From Paenibacillus sp. GSMTC-2017 (lineage in GTDB: Bacteria > Bacillota > Bacilli > Paenibacillales > Paenibacillaceae): a stretch of DNA of 64,000 nucleotides. Made by a program: the position numbers and the translations under genes. Positions 8,625-20,485 of this stretch are shown here, in pieces. The stretch is from NCBI RefSeq assembly GCF_016019935.1, contig NZ_JAECMT010000004.1:310833-374832 (forward strand), written 5' to 3'. The first letter of the stretch is position 1; each line of letters starts with the position of its first letter. The notes below the pieces were generated by a model. It had not been told where the DNA came from. It saw only the letters and a program-made list of their open reading frames with translations, and did no database searches.

Positions 8625-9491
8625 TTGGAAAATTATGATTATATAAATGCTGATTCAGGGATGAGCAGACAACATCTACGAGCAGATTGCGAGAACTGCT
8701 TTGGCTTATGTTGTGTGGCATTGCCCTTCGCGGCTTCGGTAGACTTTGCAGTAGATAAAGATGCTGGACAACCATGTTCGAACTTGAAATCCGACTCCCG
8801 GTGCAGCATTCACACTAGTCTTAGGGAGACCGGATATCGAGGATGTACGGTGTACGACTGCTTTGGTGCAGGACAGAAGGTTTCTCAGGTAACATTCCAA
8901 GGATACGACTGGAGGGAAGTGCCTGGTTCTGCTAAGCAAATGTATGAGGTATTTCCGATTATGTGGAAGCTTCATGAGCTGCTTTGGTATTTATCTGAAG
9001 CGCTAATGTTAAAAGCTGCTTATCCCATACAGAATGAGCTTCAATTGTGTATCGATGAAACAGAGCGGCTCACTAATCTCAGTGCGAATGAAATCATTAA
9101 TGTGGACTTTGCGGCGCATCGAGAGGAAGTTAAAGTTTTGCTCCAAAGAACGAGCAAACTAGTACGAGGAGAAGGCCGCCCTGGGCAGAAGGTTTCACAA
9201 GGTCGGCAGAAACGTTTAGAGCCAGGGGCAATGCTATTTGGGGCGAAGCTTAAAGGCGCAGATCTTAAGTATGCCAACTTGAGAGGGGCATATCTTATTG
9301 CCGCAGATCTTCGGGGAGCAGATTTGAGAGGTGCTGACCTCATTGGGGCAGACTTCCGAGATACTGATATTAGAGGGGCTAACCTTAGCGAAAGTATGTT
9401 TCTGACTCAAGTTCAAATCAATGCGGCGAAGGGTGATGCTGCTACGAAGTTACCAGCGTCTCTTACACGCCCGGAGCATTGGTTAACATAG
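8625..9491 (+). CDS. Pentapeptide-repeat protein with an N-terminal YkgJ-like Cys cluster
   Basis: About 288 residues in two parts. The N-terminal ~90 residues are cysteine-rich: CENCFGLCCVALPF, then CSNL, RCSIH and GYRGCTVYDCFGAGQ, a spacing reminiscent of the CxxC..CC metal-chelating YkgJ/UPF0153 family. Residues ~205-265 hold pentapeptide repeats (GADLKYANLRGAYLIAADLR and onward), which form a right-handed beta helix. The start is taken as TTG 8625 because GGAAGGAG lies about 11 bases before it; the GTG at 8604 has no ribosome site. Metal binding and the role of the helix are inference; no function is known to me for this combination. Confidence 0.8.
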   Translation: MENYDYINADSGMSRQHLRADCENCFGLCCVALPFAASVDFAVDKDAGQPCSNLKSDSRCSIHTSLRETGYRGCTVYDCFGAGQKVSQVTFQGYDWREVPGSAKQMYEVFPIMWKLHELLWYLSEALMLKAAYPIQNELQLCIDETERLTNLSANEIINVDFAAHREEVKVLLQRTSKLVRGEGRPGQKVSQGRQKRLEPGAMLFGAKLKGADLKYANLRGAYLIAADLRGADLRGADLIGADFRDTDIRGANLSESMFLTQVQINAAKGDAATKLPASLTRPEHWLT

Positions 9492-9662
9492 ATATGAATG
9501 GCAAAGTACTTTCAGTGATATAAAAGATAAGGAAGCTCTGTTCACATTGCAAAGATTGTCTTTTACAATCGCAAGGCCAACTTCATAAGTTAATTTTATT
9601 CATTACGACATGATGAAATTCTAAAATTACTATGTGAGCATTAGGTGAGAGAAGCGGTCTTT

Positions 9663-9732
9663 AACCCGAAAAAATCGGGTTAAAAGCATCGGAACAAGCT
9701 AGCGGTGGGCTCTAACCCGAAAAAATCGGGTT
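9663..9732. repeat. Two copies of a 19-base palindrome, 51 bases apart
   Basis: AACCCGAAAAAATCGGGTT occurs exactly twice, at 9663-9681 and 9714-9732, each a 7-base-pair stem with a five-A loop. Between them lies unique sequence, and AGCGGT precedes both. They sit in the 317-base gap between the pentapeptide gene and a convergent gene. They could be a double terminator or a repeated small-RNA hairpin. Nothing else is recognised in this gap. Confidence 0.8.
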
Positions 9733-9808
9733 GGCTACACTAATAAAAAGGCGTTGCCCCACAGTAGACTACTCTACTAGTAAGACTTCGCCATTATGCG
9801 AGTATACT

Positions 9809-10174
9809 TTAAAAACTACTTAGATGTTCGTGTATTAATTTCCAATCATTCTCGTTATCTTTTATAAATACATTTGTTGCTCGTCCGCTACCAGATATAT
9901 AATCGCCATTATAATAACCTGTATAGTGGTAAGTATAAATACAAGTTGCCGTGTTCTTATCAACTGCTATCCAATTTACATCAGAGATAGAATAGACTTC
10001 ATCTTTAATCGTGTCCCAAGCATTTTCGAAATACTGTTGAATGTCACTTAATGAAGTGCAGGTTTTATCTGAGAACCAGTAGACAGCGCTTGGGTGCAAC
10101 AACTGTTTCACATGTTCAAATTGATGTGTATTTGTAGCTGTAATATATTGTTCCAAAGCATAGTGATGACTCAT
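9809..10174 (-). CDS. SnoaL/DUF4440-like (NTF2-fold) protein
   Basis: A 121-residue single-domain protein with the cone-shaped NTF2-like fold seen in SnoaL, DUF4440 and ketosteroid-isomerase relatives: an N-terminal helix (ALEQYITATNTHQFEHVKQLLH), then PSAVYWFSDKTCTSLSDIQQYF and a C-terminal sheet ending FIKDNENDWKLIHEHLSSF. ATG 10174 is preceded by GAGGGAGG at a good distance; the longer open frame upstream overlaps the VOC gene and has no such signal. It follows the VOC gene by 19 bases and is likely co-transcribed. Such proteins range from enzymes to binding proteins, so function is open. Confidence 0.8.
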   Translation of the reverse strand: MSHHYALEQYITATNTHQFEHVKQLLHPSAVYWFSDKTCTSLSDIQQYFENAWDTIKDEVYSISDVNWIAVDKNTATCIYTYHYTGYYNGDYISGSGRATNVFIKDNENDWKLIHEHLSSF

Positions 10175-10193
10175 AATTAATTCCAACCTCCCT

Positions 10194-10637
10194 CTACACT
10201 GACTTCGGGTCCTGCCACACGTTAAACTTGTTACCGTCAGGGTCCTTGAATTTAAACTGTAACCCACAGCCGTCATGATCCACTAATGGCTGAGCCTCGG
10301 CTCCCGTATCTCGAAGCTTCTTGTGAAGATCTACAATGTTATCAACCTCAAATGTTAAAGAGAACATTTCATAGCCTTCGCCATCCCATTGATTCGTAAT
10401 GAAGTTTGCGCTACTGTGACTCGTTGATTCCAGAAGGAAAATCCACTGTCCATCACCTAAGACAAGGATGGCACCTTCTGGTTCACGCTTTTTGACTGTT
10501 AATCCGAAAGTATCCGCGTACCATTTCGCAGCTTGATCTACATTTGAAACAGGCAAGTAGTTGCAGAGAACCCGCTTAAGCATCGGTGTTGTTGCAGTCT
10601 TTTGTTTCTCCAATTGATATATTTCCTTTTCTGTCAT
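10194..10637 (-). CDS. VOC family protein (glyoxalase/bleomycin-resistance-like)
   Basis: About 147 residues with a single two-module VOC fold: VLCNYLPVSNVDQAAKWYADTFGLTVKK at the first beta-alpha-beta, GQWIFLLES in the middle, and GLQFKFKDPDGNKFNVWQ at the end. Start ATG 10637 lies eight bases after GGAGGTG, itself inside a longer frame beginning TTG. It starts 19 bases after the stop of the damaged sigma-factor gene and precedes the SnoaL-like gene, so all three probably shared a transcript. Cytoplasmic. Whether it is a metalloenzyme or a drug-binding protein cannot be told. Confidence 0.85.
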   Translation of the reverse strand: MTEKEIYQLEKQKTATTPMLKRVLCNYLPVSNVDQAAKWYADTFGLTVKKREPEGAILVLGDGQWIFLLESTSHSSANFITNQWDGEGYEMFSLTFEVDNIVDLHKKLRDTGAEAQPLVDHDGCGLQFKFKDPDGNKFNVWQDPKSV

Positions 10638-10656
10638 TGTTCGTGACACCTCCAAT

Positions 10657-11175
10657 TTAATTGATTTCAGTATATGGACGCATGGTAACGCTCAAATCCG
10701 TCGCAAGGGGATCAATTATTTTCAATAGCAGTATATTGATTGTGGTCGGGATCGTAAAAAGTGAAATAGCGGATTTGTTTTTTTCATCGAGAGTATGTAA
10801 GGCTGTCCAAATCGACTCATGAACAACGTGCCCATCGAGCCATGTTTGAACGTTGTCTGAGTGCTGAATAATGTCATCGCTAAAAGGGAGGTTCGTCTTT
10901 TTTCTTCTAATAAAGTCATGACTTGTACGAGAAGTGATGGAATATAGCCAACTGCCGAGCTTGCTCGGTTCGTTTAATGTGTGCAATTGATTATAGCTTT
11001 TCATAAAAGCTTCTTGCGTTATATCTTGAGCGTTATGATAGTTTCGGGCTACATGAAATGCAACAGACAGCAATGCATTAGAATAGCGAAGGACAATACT
11101 GCGGAAAGCATCAAAGTTGCCGCTCAAAGCTTCTATTACAAGTTGCTCATCCGATTTGCCGCGATCAATATTCAT
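10657..11175 (-). pseudogene. ECF-type sigma-70 factor lacking region 4 (truncated)
   Basis: The first ~125 residues are a normal ECF sigma factor: region 2 with FRSIVLRYSNALLSVAFHVA, NAQDITQEAFMKSYNQL, and GSWLYSITSRTSHDFIRRKK. After LHTLDEKNKSAI, where region 4 should begin, the sequence becomes TIPTTINILLLKIIDPLATD and ends. The lost part includes the -35-binding helix-turn-helix, so the product is unlikely to direct promoter choice. In the neighbouring frame, the bases after the break encode the tail of a VOC protein, which suggests a deletion joined two genes. An ATG and ribosome site are intact, so a shortened protein could still be made. Confidence 0.8.
10712..10774 (-). pseudogene. 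3' remnant of a VOC-family gene
   Basis: Read on the minus strand one frame away from the sigma gene, this segment encodes IRYFTFYDPDHNQYTAIENN and then a TGA. FYDPDxN is the usual last motif of VOC proteins, here without the rest of the domain. It directly abuts the broken end of the sigma gene. Confidence 0.65.
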
Positions 11176-11276
11176 GTTTAGCCACTCCTCATGGATAGGA
11201 AGTATTCACCTTACAAGTAGTATAGTACAATATCCAGTAAGTTTAATATTGTTTACCAGATTAAGGAGTGTGAACG

Positions 11277-11799
11277 ATGATTACGTCCAAACCTAAAGAA
11301 GGCGAATGTAACCCTCAATGGGGAGTATACATGGAGCATGTTGAAGAAGGGAATTTACTGCAACTGCTTAAGGAGCAAGAGGCGGATATTCTCGCGGTTT
11401 ATAAATCTCTTAGTGAAGAGCAAAGTTTATATCGGTATGCTGAGGGAAAATGGAGCCTCAAAGAAGTACTTGGACATATCATGGACGTAGAGCGGATAGC
11501 GAGTTATCGTCTCCTTATCGCGGGAAGAGATGATACTACTCCATTACCAAGACATCAAGATGTTCATGTTCATGCAACAAACTTCGATCGCCGTTCTCTT
11601 GAGGAACTGCTAGCCGAGTTTATTGCTGTTAGAACAGCAACCATTGCTCTAGTGCGGGGACTAACTTCAGATTCTCCTTCGTGTTGGAGTGGTCAACAAT
11701 TTCACAACAATTGCAGCAGCTAATGCCTATTTTATAGTTGGACATGCCAAGCATCATATGAACACCGTCCGTGAAAGATACTTGCCTCATTTAAAATAA
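11277..11799 (+). pseudogene. DinB family protein, frameshifted
   Basis: The gene begins with ATG after AAGGAGTG and encodes a DinB/YfiT-like four-helix metalloprotein: EGNLLQLLKEQEADILAVYKSL, then KWSLKEVLGHIMDVERIASYRLL with a metal-ligand His. The frame breaks near 11680-11702 and stops at 11723, but the expected ending with the other ligand histidines (IVGHAKHHMNTVRERYLPHL) continues in another frame to a TAA at 11799. A one- or two-base indel is the simplest cause; sequencing error is possible. The family is often linked to thiol-dependent detoxification. Confidence 0.8.
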
Positions 11800-12010
11800 T
11801 TACTTACTAATAAAAGAAGATAATTAGAGCGGCCACCTTAGGGTGGTCTATTTGTTGTGCCGCGAAAAGGGGTATTTGATAAGGGTCAGGCTCTACATGG
11901 TCTGAATATTCTAGAGAGATGATAGATATTCCATAGTTAGGGAAGGTGCCGTGTGTATGCCACAGTCGTGCAAATCCGTCGTGTATGCGTTAAGCATCCG
12001 AAACGAATGA

Positions 12011-13270
<1,260 letters not shown>

Positions 13271-13291
13271 GTAAGAAAGGAGGGGTTTCAA

Positions 13292-14527
<1,236 letters not shown>

Positions 14528-14557
14528 AAAAGTCGAAAAGGTAAGGAAGTGATAACT

Positions 14558-15811
<1,254 letters not shown>

Positions 15812-15855
15812 AAACCGAATGTGCAAATGAAGGTGAACAGGGAAGGAGGAGGTTT

Positions 15856-16728
15856 ATGGCGAGCAGTGCCGATTTTGCCTGTTCGGGAGGATGCGGCTCA
15901 ATTTCTGTAACAGGTTCTCCTGCATTATTGTCAACGATTGTACAGAACGGAACGAGTATTCAATTACAGGGGATGTCAAACATTTTACTTGCTCCGAGCA
16001 AAACTTATCTAGTCGAATATAATGCTCAGTTCAGTACACCAAATGTTAACTATGTAGCATCCTCGCAGCTTACGCTTAATGGTTTACTTGTACCGGGTTC
16101 GCAGACGTTATCCTTCCCATCCACGATTCCAGTTGGACTTAACACACCCGTTTCAAGTGTATCGGGAGGTGTTGTACTCAATACCCCAGCGCTCCCGAAC
16201 CCAAGTATATTAAGGCTAATAGGCTTCTCACCAGCAGGCCAACTGGGGACAAATTTCAGCACAGTAAATATTAGGATTGTAGAGATTGAAAGTAATAGTG
16301 ATGAATCGGTAACAAGTAACAATGCAGCCATCTATGGTTATGGATATGTAGATGTTGCAGGGGGAGCTGCTGTTCCATTTCTGGAAGCAGAGGTTGTGAA
16401 CGGTGCAGGAATTGTGTTTTCTGATGCTACACCAACAATCGTATCTTTAGCACCGAATAAGACCTATTTTGTATCTTATAATTTTATTGAATGTCCGCTT
16501 ATAGCAAACTTTCCTGTTTTGGTACAGCTTACGCTTAACGACCAACCGATCGATTCGAGTCTTTCCGTAGCTCCTCCAATCGAAGACCCTAATTCCAGAT
16601 CAGGTGGAGCGGGCTCGGCTGTGTTCAATACTGGACCAGGACCTCTCAATGAGTTGAAGTTGATCAACCAAACGATACAAAGTATTAAATTTGTTGCCGG
16701 AAACATTAGTATTGTGCAGATAGGGTAA
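15856..16728 (+). CDS. Tandem head-domain protein lacking collagen repeats
   Basis: A 290-residue protein without Gly-X-Y repeats. It consists of two copies of the beta-rich head found at the C-termini of the three upstream proteins: residues ~15-145 (LLAPSKTYLVEYNAQF, then SSQLTLNGLLVPG) and ~155-290 (LAPNKTYFVSYNFIE, then LVQLTLNDQPI). The N-terminus carries a short CSGGC pair. The ATG follows GGAGGAGG. Position at the end of the collagen-like cluster suggests it caps, links or competes with the filament tips; this is inference. Last gene of the likely operon, followed by a terminator. Confidence 0.8.
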   Translation: MASSADFACSGGCGSISVTGSPALLSTIVQNGTSIQLQGMSNILLAPSKTYLVEYNAQFSTPNVNYVASSQLTLNGLLVPGSQTLSFPSTIPVGLNTPVSSVSGGVVLNTPALPNPSILRLIGFSPAGQLGTNFSTVNIRIVEIESNSDESVTSNNAAIYGYGYVDVAGGAAVPFLEAEVVNGAGIVFSDATPTIVSLAPNKTYFVSYNFIECPLIANFPVLVQLTLNDQPIDSSLSVAPPIEDPNSRSGGAGSAVFNTGPGPLNELKLINQTIQSIKFVAGNISIVQIG

Positions 16729-16772
16729 ATAATCAATGGGTTCTTCATCGTTGGGGGAGTTGCTACAAATAA

Positions 16773-16810
16773 AAAAGAGTGTCATCTACGATGGATGGCA
16801 CTCTTTATTT
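16773..16810. terminator. Bidirectional terminator
   Basis: AAAGAGTGTCATC and GATGGCACTCTTT form a long stem, with an A run before and a T-rich run after. It separates the collagen-like cluster from the convergent NUDIX gene. Confidence 0.8.
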
Positions 16811-16847
16811 GTTAAGGAGGACGAACGAAAATGGGTCTTACGAAAGC

Positions 16848-17465
16848 TTAATCGATAATGACTTCTTTAGCTGGATCTTTCAGAAATTCAAACATCATTT
16901 TCACTTGCTCCACTGTATTTCTTTCAAGAGACAGTGGAGGTAAGTCATCGTATGCAAAAAACTCAACCGCGCTAGTTTCTACGCCAGTCTCCGCTCTGCC
17001 GCCAACAACTTCGCATTGAATAAAAAACTTGTACACATGATAAGGTTCAGGAGGATGATTATGAAACTTTTTGTCTAGCACAGCCAGCAGACGAAGTGGC
17101 TCAACGACATATCCTGCTTCTTCTTTAATCTCTTTCACGGCTATCTCTGAGGGTGAATAACCAATATCACCCCAGCCACCTGGCAATGCCCATGCTCCGT
17201 CTAACTTTTCACGAACGAGAAGTATTTTGCCGTCTTTAAAGACAACACCACGTATATCTACTTTAGGAGTGGCATAGCCGAGCTCACTAGCGAAAGAAAG
17301 TGTAATTTGTTCCGTACTGACAGTAGTATAGTTGGTTAATATATCTACACTGATCCGTCTTAACTCTTCATACCGTTCGACGTCATATACATCCTTCGTA
17401 TACGTTAACCCTGTTTGTGCAATAGCTTGAATCTGTTTAGCCCAATCGAGCCACTTAGTTTCCAT
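16848..17465 (-). CDS. NUDIX hydrolase with N-terminal NUDIX-associated domain
   Basis: About 205 residues. Residues 1-60 match the helical domain found ahead of some NUDIX enzymes (WAKQIQAIAQTGLTYTKDVYDVERYEEL). The NUDIX fold follows, with the box GGWGDIGYSPSEIA and then VKEIKEEAGY; the usual Arg of REUXEE is Lys here, while the metal-binding glutamates are kept. Such enzymes hydrolyse nucleoside diphosphates linked to other moieties. ATG 17465 follows AGAGGG and overlaps the end of the HAD gene by 11 bases, so the two are translationally coupled. Substrate is unknown, but a sugar-phosphate or ADP-ribose metabolism role with the HAD phosphatase is plausible. Confidence 0.88.
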   Translation of the reverse strand: METKWLDWAKQIQAIAQTGLTYTKDVYDVERYEELRRISVDILTNYTTVSTEQITLSFASELGYATPKVDIRGVVFKDGKILLVREKLDGAWALPGGWGDIGYSPSEIAVKEIKEEAGYVVEPLRLLAVLDKKFHNHPPEPYHVYKFFIQCEVVGGRAETGVETSAVEFFAYDDLPPLSLERNTVEQVKMMFEFLKDPAKEVIID

Positions 17466-18120
17466 GCTGTACACCCTCTTTGTCAAGAAGTTCGCGAAGC
17501 TCTACCACACTAGTAAAGATGGCATCTGGATTAAGGTCATAGACTAAACTTTGGCTAGTAGATAACCATTGAACGCCGTATGTGCGTACACCAGCAGCTT
17601 TGCCTGCAACAATGTCAGCGTTGCTATCCCCAATGAAAATAGCATTCGATTTATTTATACCCAATGTGCTCAGTGCGTTGTTAATCCCTTCAGGATCTGG
17701 CTTAGGCTTTTCAACATCGTTACCTGTAATCGCAATATCAAAATAAGAATGTAACGATAATGCTTCAGTCGATAGCGTATAGGCTCGTCTGCTTTTTCCT
17801 GTAATGACTCCGAGTTTAATGCCGTTCTCCTTTAAATCATGAAGTAAATCTATAATGTTTTGATCATTTTGGAATGTATCGAGATGTCCCTTTTCATAGA
17901 TTGAATAATAATCTTCAATCGCTTGTTGCACCGAAGTTTGGTCGCTGAAATTACCGCCAATAATATCCTCCTCTGTCGGACCAAGCATCGAAATAAGTTC
18001 ATCAATCGTAACGTCTCTATTGTCGTATTGTTTGAAAACGGTTTGAAATGCATGAAATGAAAGGGGCAAGGTGTCTGCGAGCGTTCCGTCAAAATCGAAT
18101 AAGATAGCTTTAATTGACAT
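17455..18120 (-). CDS. HAD-superfamily hydrolase (phosphoglycolate phosphatase/PpaX-like)
   Basis: A 221-residue HAD phosphatase with a helical cap. All four motifs are visible: DFDGTLADT (I, nucleophile Asp), VITGKS (II), the Lys of EKPKPDP (III), and GDSNADIVAGKAAG (IV). The cap lies between motifs I and II (~15-80). Cytoplasmic; it removes phosphate from a small metabolite, perhaps 2-phosphoglycolate or a pyrophosphate-linked product. It is first in a two-gene unit, overlapping the downstream NUDIX gene. Start ATG is preceded by a purine-rich GAGGAAG. The exact substrate cannot be deduced. Confidence 0.9.
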   Translation of the reverse strand: MSIKAILFDFDGTLADTLPLSFHAFQTVFKQYDNRDVTIDELISMLGPTEEDIIGGNFSDQTSVQQAIEDYYSIYEKGHLDTFQNDQNIIDLLHDLKENGIKLGVITGKSRRAYTLSTEALSLHSYFDIAITGNDVEKPKPDPEGINNALSTLGINKSNAIFIGDSNADIVAGKAAGVRTYGVQWLSTSQSLVYDLNPDAIFTSVVELRELLDKEGVQHGN

Positions 18121-18425
18121 AATACGTTCACTTCCTCTAATAATTATGGGCTACAATTATTAGTATAGCAGACAGCACTACAATATTAACTTTTAAAACA
18201 AAATTATCATAATAAGTATATCTGTTTCCATATTAAAAGGGAGAAACATTCATTTACAAAATAGAGGGTCAAATAGTATTTTTCTTCGCTGCGGCATCTA
18301 TTTAAATTAGTAGTGCCTTTTTGGTGGGATTTTCCTTATAATTGAACGTAGATAGTGTTTTAAATCGATTAAATTTATCTTGAAAGCAAGCTTAATTAGG
18401 TGCATAAGAGAAAAGGAATGGAAAC
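18121..18425. other. Intergenic region between divergent genes; no element recognised
   Basis: This 305-base AT-rich gap separates the divergent HAD and histidine-kinase genes. It must hold both promoters; a TATAAT-like box sits near 18337-18342 on the plus strand without a clear -35. I see no structured RNA or repeat. Confidence 0.4.
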
Positions 18426-19736
18426 ATGATATTTACGAGGTTAAGTGAGCATAAAAGAATGGTGTTTTTTATTATTGTTTCATCTTCTGTACTGGGTATA
18501 CTTACGATTTCGAGATTAGTTGTATCCTACTACTCTACTGACAAATCAGCACAAATCGCTCTTGCGAATCAATATATAGCCATTGCGGACGATATTGCCG
18601 TTGGAATCGATAAAGAGGTCTACCGAAACTATTTGATAACAAAAGAGCGGGATGAAAATTGGAGGATAATAAAGAACTACTTAGAGGAATACCGATCTAA
18701 AATCAATGCAGTTTATGTATACACGTTAATGCTAGATGAAAGCAATGTTTCCAAAAATACAGTAGTAGCAATGGCTCCGAGCTCAAAAGAATTTTTATTT
18801 GGTTCAGCTTGTACAGTCCCGCCTGACCAAGTAAAGCGGGCTAAGAGTGGTCATAGTTATTTCACTGGAATTATTGGTGACATGTATAGTGGTTATTATT
18901 TGTCCGTTGGGGTGCCCTTTTACGGAGATGATGGCAAGATATTAGGTGTTGTCGGGATAGATATTGATGCTGAAGCGTTAAAATTAGTAAGTGGTCAAGT
19001 TGTAAAAAGTAATATGTTTATCTTTGTCATCGATATATTATTTGCGATAGCGCTGTTAATCGTTGTGTTTGTCTTAAATAAATGGTACAAAAACCGTATG
19101 AAGGATGACTTGAAAGAAACAGAAAAAATGTATTTATCAGAGTTCGGGAAATTAATCGACACTATTAAATCAAGTCGACATGATCTAAAAAATCATCTTC
19201 AAGTATTATATGCTTTAATGAATATTAACTCATATGATCGGGTGAGAGATTATTTAAGAGGTATGGCATCAGAATCTAAAGTATTAGATCTATCGATGCA
19301 GATTAAAAATCCTGTTTTAATGGTATTGTTTCAAAGTAAATGGGAGCTTGCTCAGTCTAAAAATATAAATATACACTTTGACACAGATCTTAATGATTTC
19401 GAGCGGGTTGAATCTATGGACTTGGTTAGAATTTTTGCTAATCTTATCGATAACGCCATTGAAGCGATGGAAACAAATCCACAAGAGTACGCCGAACCTA
19501 TTCAGATTGTTTGTAAATCGTTTGGCTCTAACTATGTATTTTCTGTAGAGAATAGTGCGGAGATTTCAAGCATGGATGAAAAAAGGTTATTCCAATCTGG
19601 TTTTACTACGCAAAATAATAAGAATGGCCTAAGAGGTAATGGATTAACAATTATTAAAAGAACAGTAGAGAAATATCAAGGTCATATATATGTACACTAC
19701 GAACAAGGGAAGATCTTGATCAAAATTACGTTATAA
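18426..19736 (+). CDS. Sensor histidine kinase (SpoOB-type, CitA/AgrC-like), orphan
   Basis: A 436-residue membrane kinase. A first membrane helix (~12-33) and a second (~195-217) bracket an extracellular Cache-like sensor (ending YYLSVGVPFYGDDGKILGVVGIDID). The cytoplasmic part has a SpoOB-type dimerisation helix with the phosphorylatable His252 in SSRHDLKNHLQVLYALM, and a GHKL ATPase with N box NLIDNAIEA and G box GLRGNGLTII. This class normally works with a LytTR or CitB-like regulator, but no response regulator adjoins it. Signal unknown. A terminator-like hairpin follows. Confidence 0.88.
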   Translation: MIFTRLSEHKRMVFFIIVSSSVLGILTISRLVVSYYSTDKSAQIALANQYIAIADDIAVGIDKEVYRNYLITKERDENWRIIKNYLEEYRSKINAVYVYTLMLDESNVSKNTVVAMAPSSKEFLFGSACTVPPDQVKRAKSGHSYFTGIIGDMYSGYYLSVGVPFYGDDGKILGVVGIDIDAEALKLVSGQVVKSNMFIFVIDILFAIALLIVVFVLNKWYKNRMKDDLKETEKMYLSEFGKLIDTIKSSRHDLKNHLQVLYALMNINSYDRVRDYLRGMASESKVLDLSMQIKNPVLMVLFQSKWELAQSKNINIHFDTDLNDFERVESMDLVRIFANLIDNAIEAMETNPQEYAEPIQIVCKSFGSNYVFSVENSAEISSMDEKRLFQSGFTTQNNKNGLRGNGLTIIKRTVEKYQGHIYVHYEQGKILIKITL

Positions 19737-19758
19737 ACACGGCATAACGGTATAGAAT

Positions 19759-19790
19759 GATTCTCAGAAGCTTGAGGATCTTTTTTTGTG
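19759..19790 (+). terminator. Intrinsic terminator after the orphan kinase
   Basis: GATTCTCA and TGAGGATC pair around GAAGCT, followed by seven T bases. Confidence 0.7.
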
Positions 19791-19804
19791 TAGTAAATTG
19801 ACTA

Positions 19805-19833
19805 TTGACGTAAGTTAATAAATGGAATAATAT
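19805..19833 (+). promoter_or_regulatory. Promoter of the tetR gene
   Basis: TTGACG, a 17-base spacer and TAATAT. The tetR operator begins three bases downstream, so bound repressor would cover the start site. Confidence 0.75.
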
Positions 19834-19835
19834 GA

Positions 19836-19853
19836 TGTCAGTAAGTACTGACA
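19836..19853. promoter_or_regulatory. TetR operator 1
   Basis: TGTCAGTAAGTACTGACA is a perfect 18-base inverted repeat just after the -10 box. A near copy lies upstream of the MFS gene, so this is probably the binding site of the adjacent TetR protein. Confidence 0.8.
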
Positions 19854-19877
19854 TGCGACTTGGAAGGCGGAACGTGG

Positions 19878-20468
19878 ATGAGCGATAACACAAACTTGAG
19901 TAGCGATGAGCGACTAATGATGGCAGCGATCAATCTCATTTCAGAAAAAGGTTATAATGGCGCGACCACGATAGAAATTGCAGCAGCTGCAGGTTTGAGT
20001 GAAAAGACATTGTTCCGACGTTTCGCAAGCAAACAAAACTTAATCGAATCAGCCTTTGATCGCTATCATTACGCGGAAGAGATGAGAAAGTTATTTAGCG
20101 AAAAGATCGTTTGGGATTTGTATACAGATCTACTTTTGATTAGCCGAACCTATCATGACATTATGAACCGTAATCGGAAGATGATTCAGATCAGCATGAA
20201 AGAAGAAATGAACTTACCCGGATTTAAAGAACGCACACAAAAACATCCACAACAGCTTCTAGCCTTTCTGACGAAGTATCTCGAAGAGATGGCGGATAAA
20301 GAGAAGGTGCTTAGCAAGAACCCAGAGTTGCAGGCATTTTCATTTATGATGGCGAATTTCGGGGCATTTGTAAACGATCTAGAAGGGCAAGTGAAGTATC
20401 CAACGATCAAGCTGGATGACTTTATTTCTGAAAATGTGGAACTATTCACTAGGGCATTAACCCCCTAG
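19878..20468 (+). CDS. TetR family transcriptional regulator
   Basis: About 196 residues. The N-terminal three-helix DNA-binding domain is clear: RLMMAAINLISEKGYNGATTIEIAAAAGLSEKTLFRRFASKQNLI. The rest is the helical ligand-binding/dimer domain. ATG 19878 follows GGAAGGCGG; the earlier in-frame TTG at 19860 overlaps that site. A promoter with a perfect palindromic operator precedes it, and a variant operator precedes the MFS gene 56 bases downstream, so it probably represses itself and the exporter. Its last codons overlap a terminator, which separates the two transcripts. Inducer unknown. Confidence 0.92.
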   Translation: MSDNTNLSSDERLMMAAINLISEKGYNGATTIEIAAAAGLSEKTLFRRFASKQNLIESAFDRYHYAEEMRKLFSEKIVWDLYTDLLLISRTYHDIMNRNRKMIQISMKEEMNLPGFKERTQKHPQQLLAFLTKYLEEMADKEKVLSKNPELQAFSFMMANFGAFVNDLEGQVKYPTIKLDDFISENVELFTRALTP

Positions 20469-20477
20469 TTTTTTTAA
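20449..20477 (+). terminator. Terminator overlapping the 3' end of the tetR gene
   Basis: CTAGGG and CCCCTAG pair around CATTAAC, followed by seven T bases; the stop codon lies within the stem. Confidence 0.7.
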
Positions 20478-20485
20478 AAGAATTA

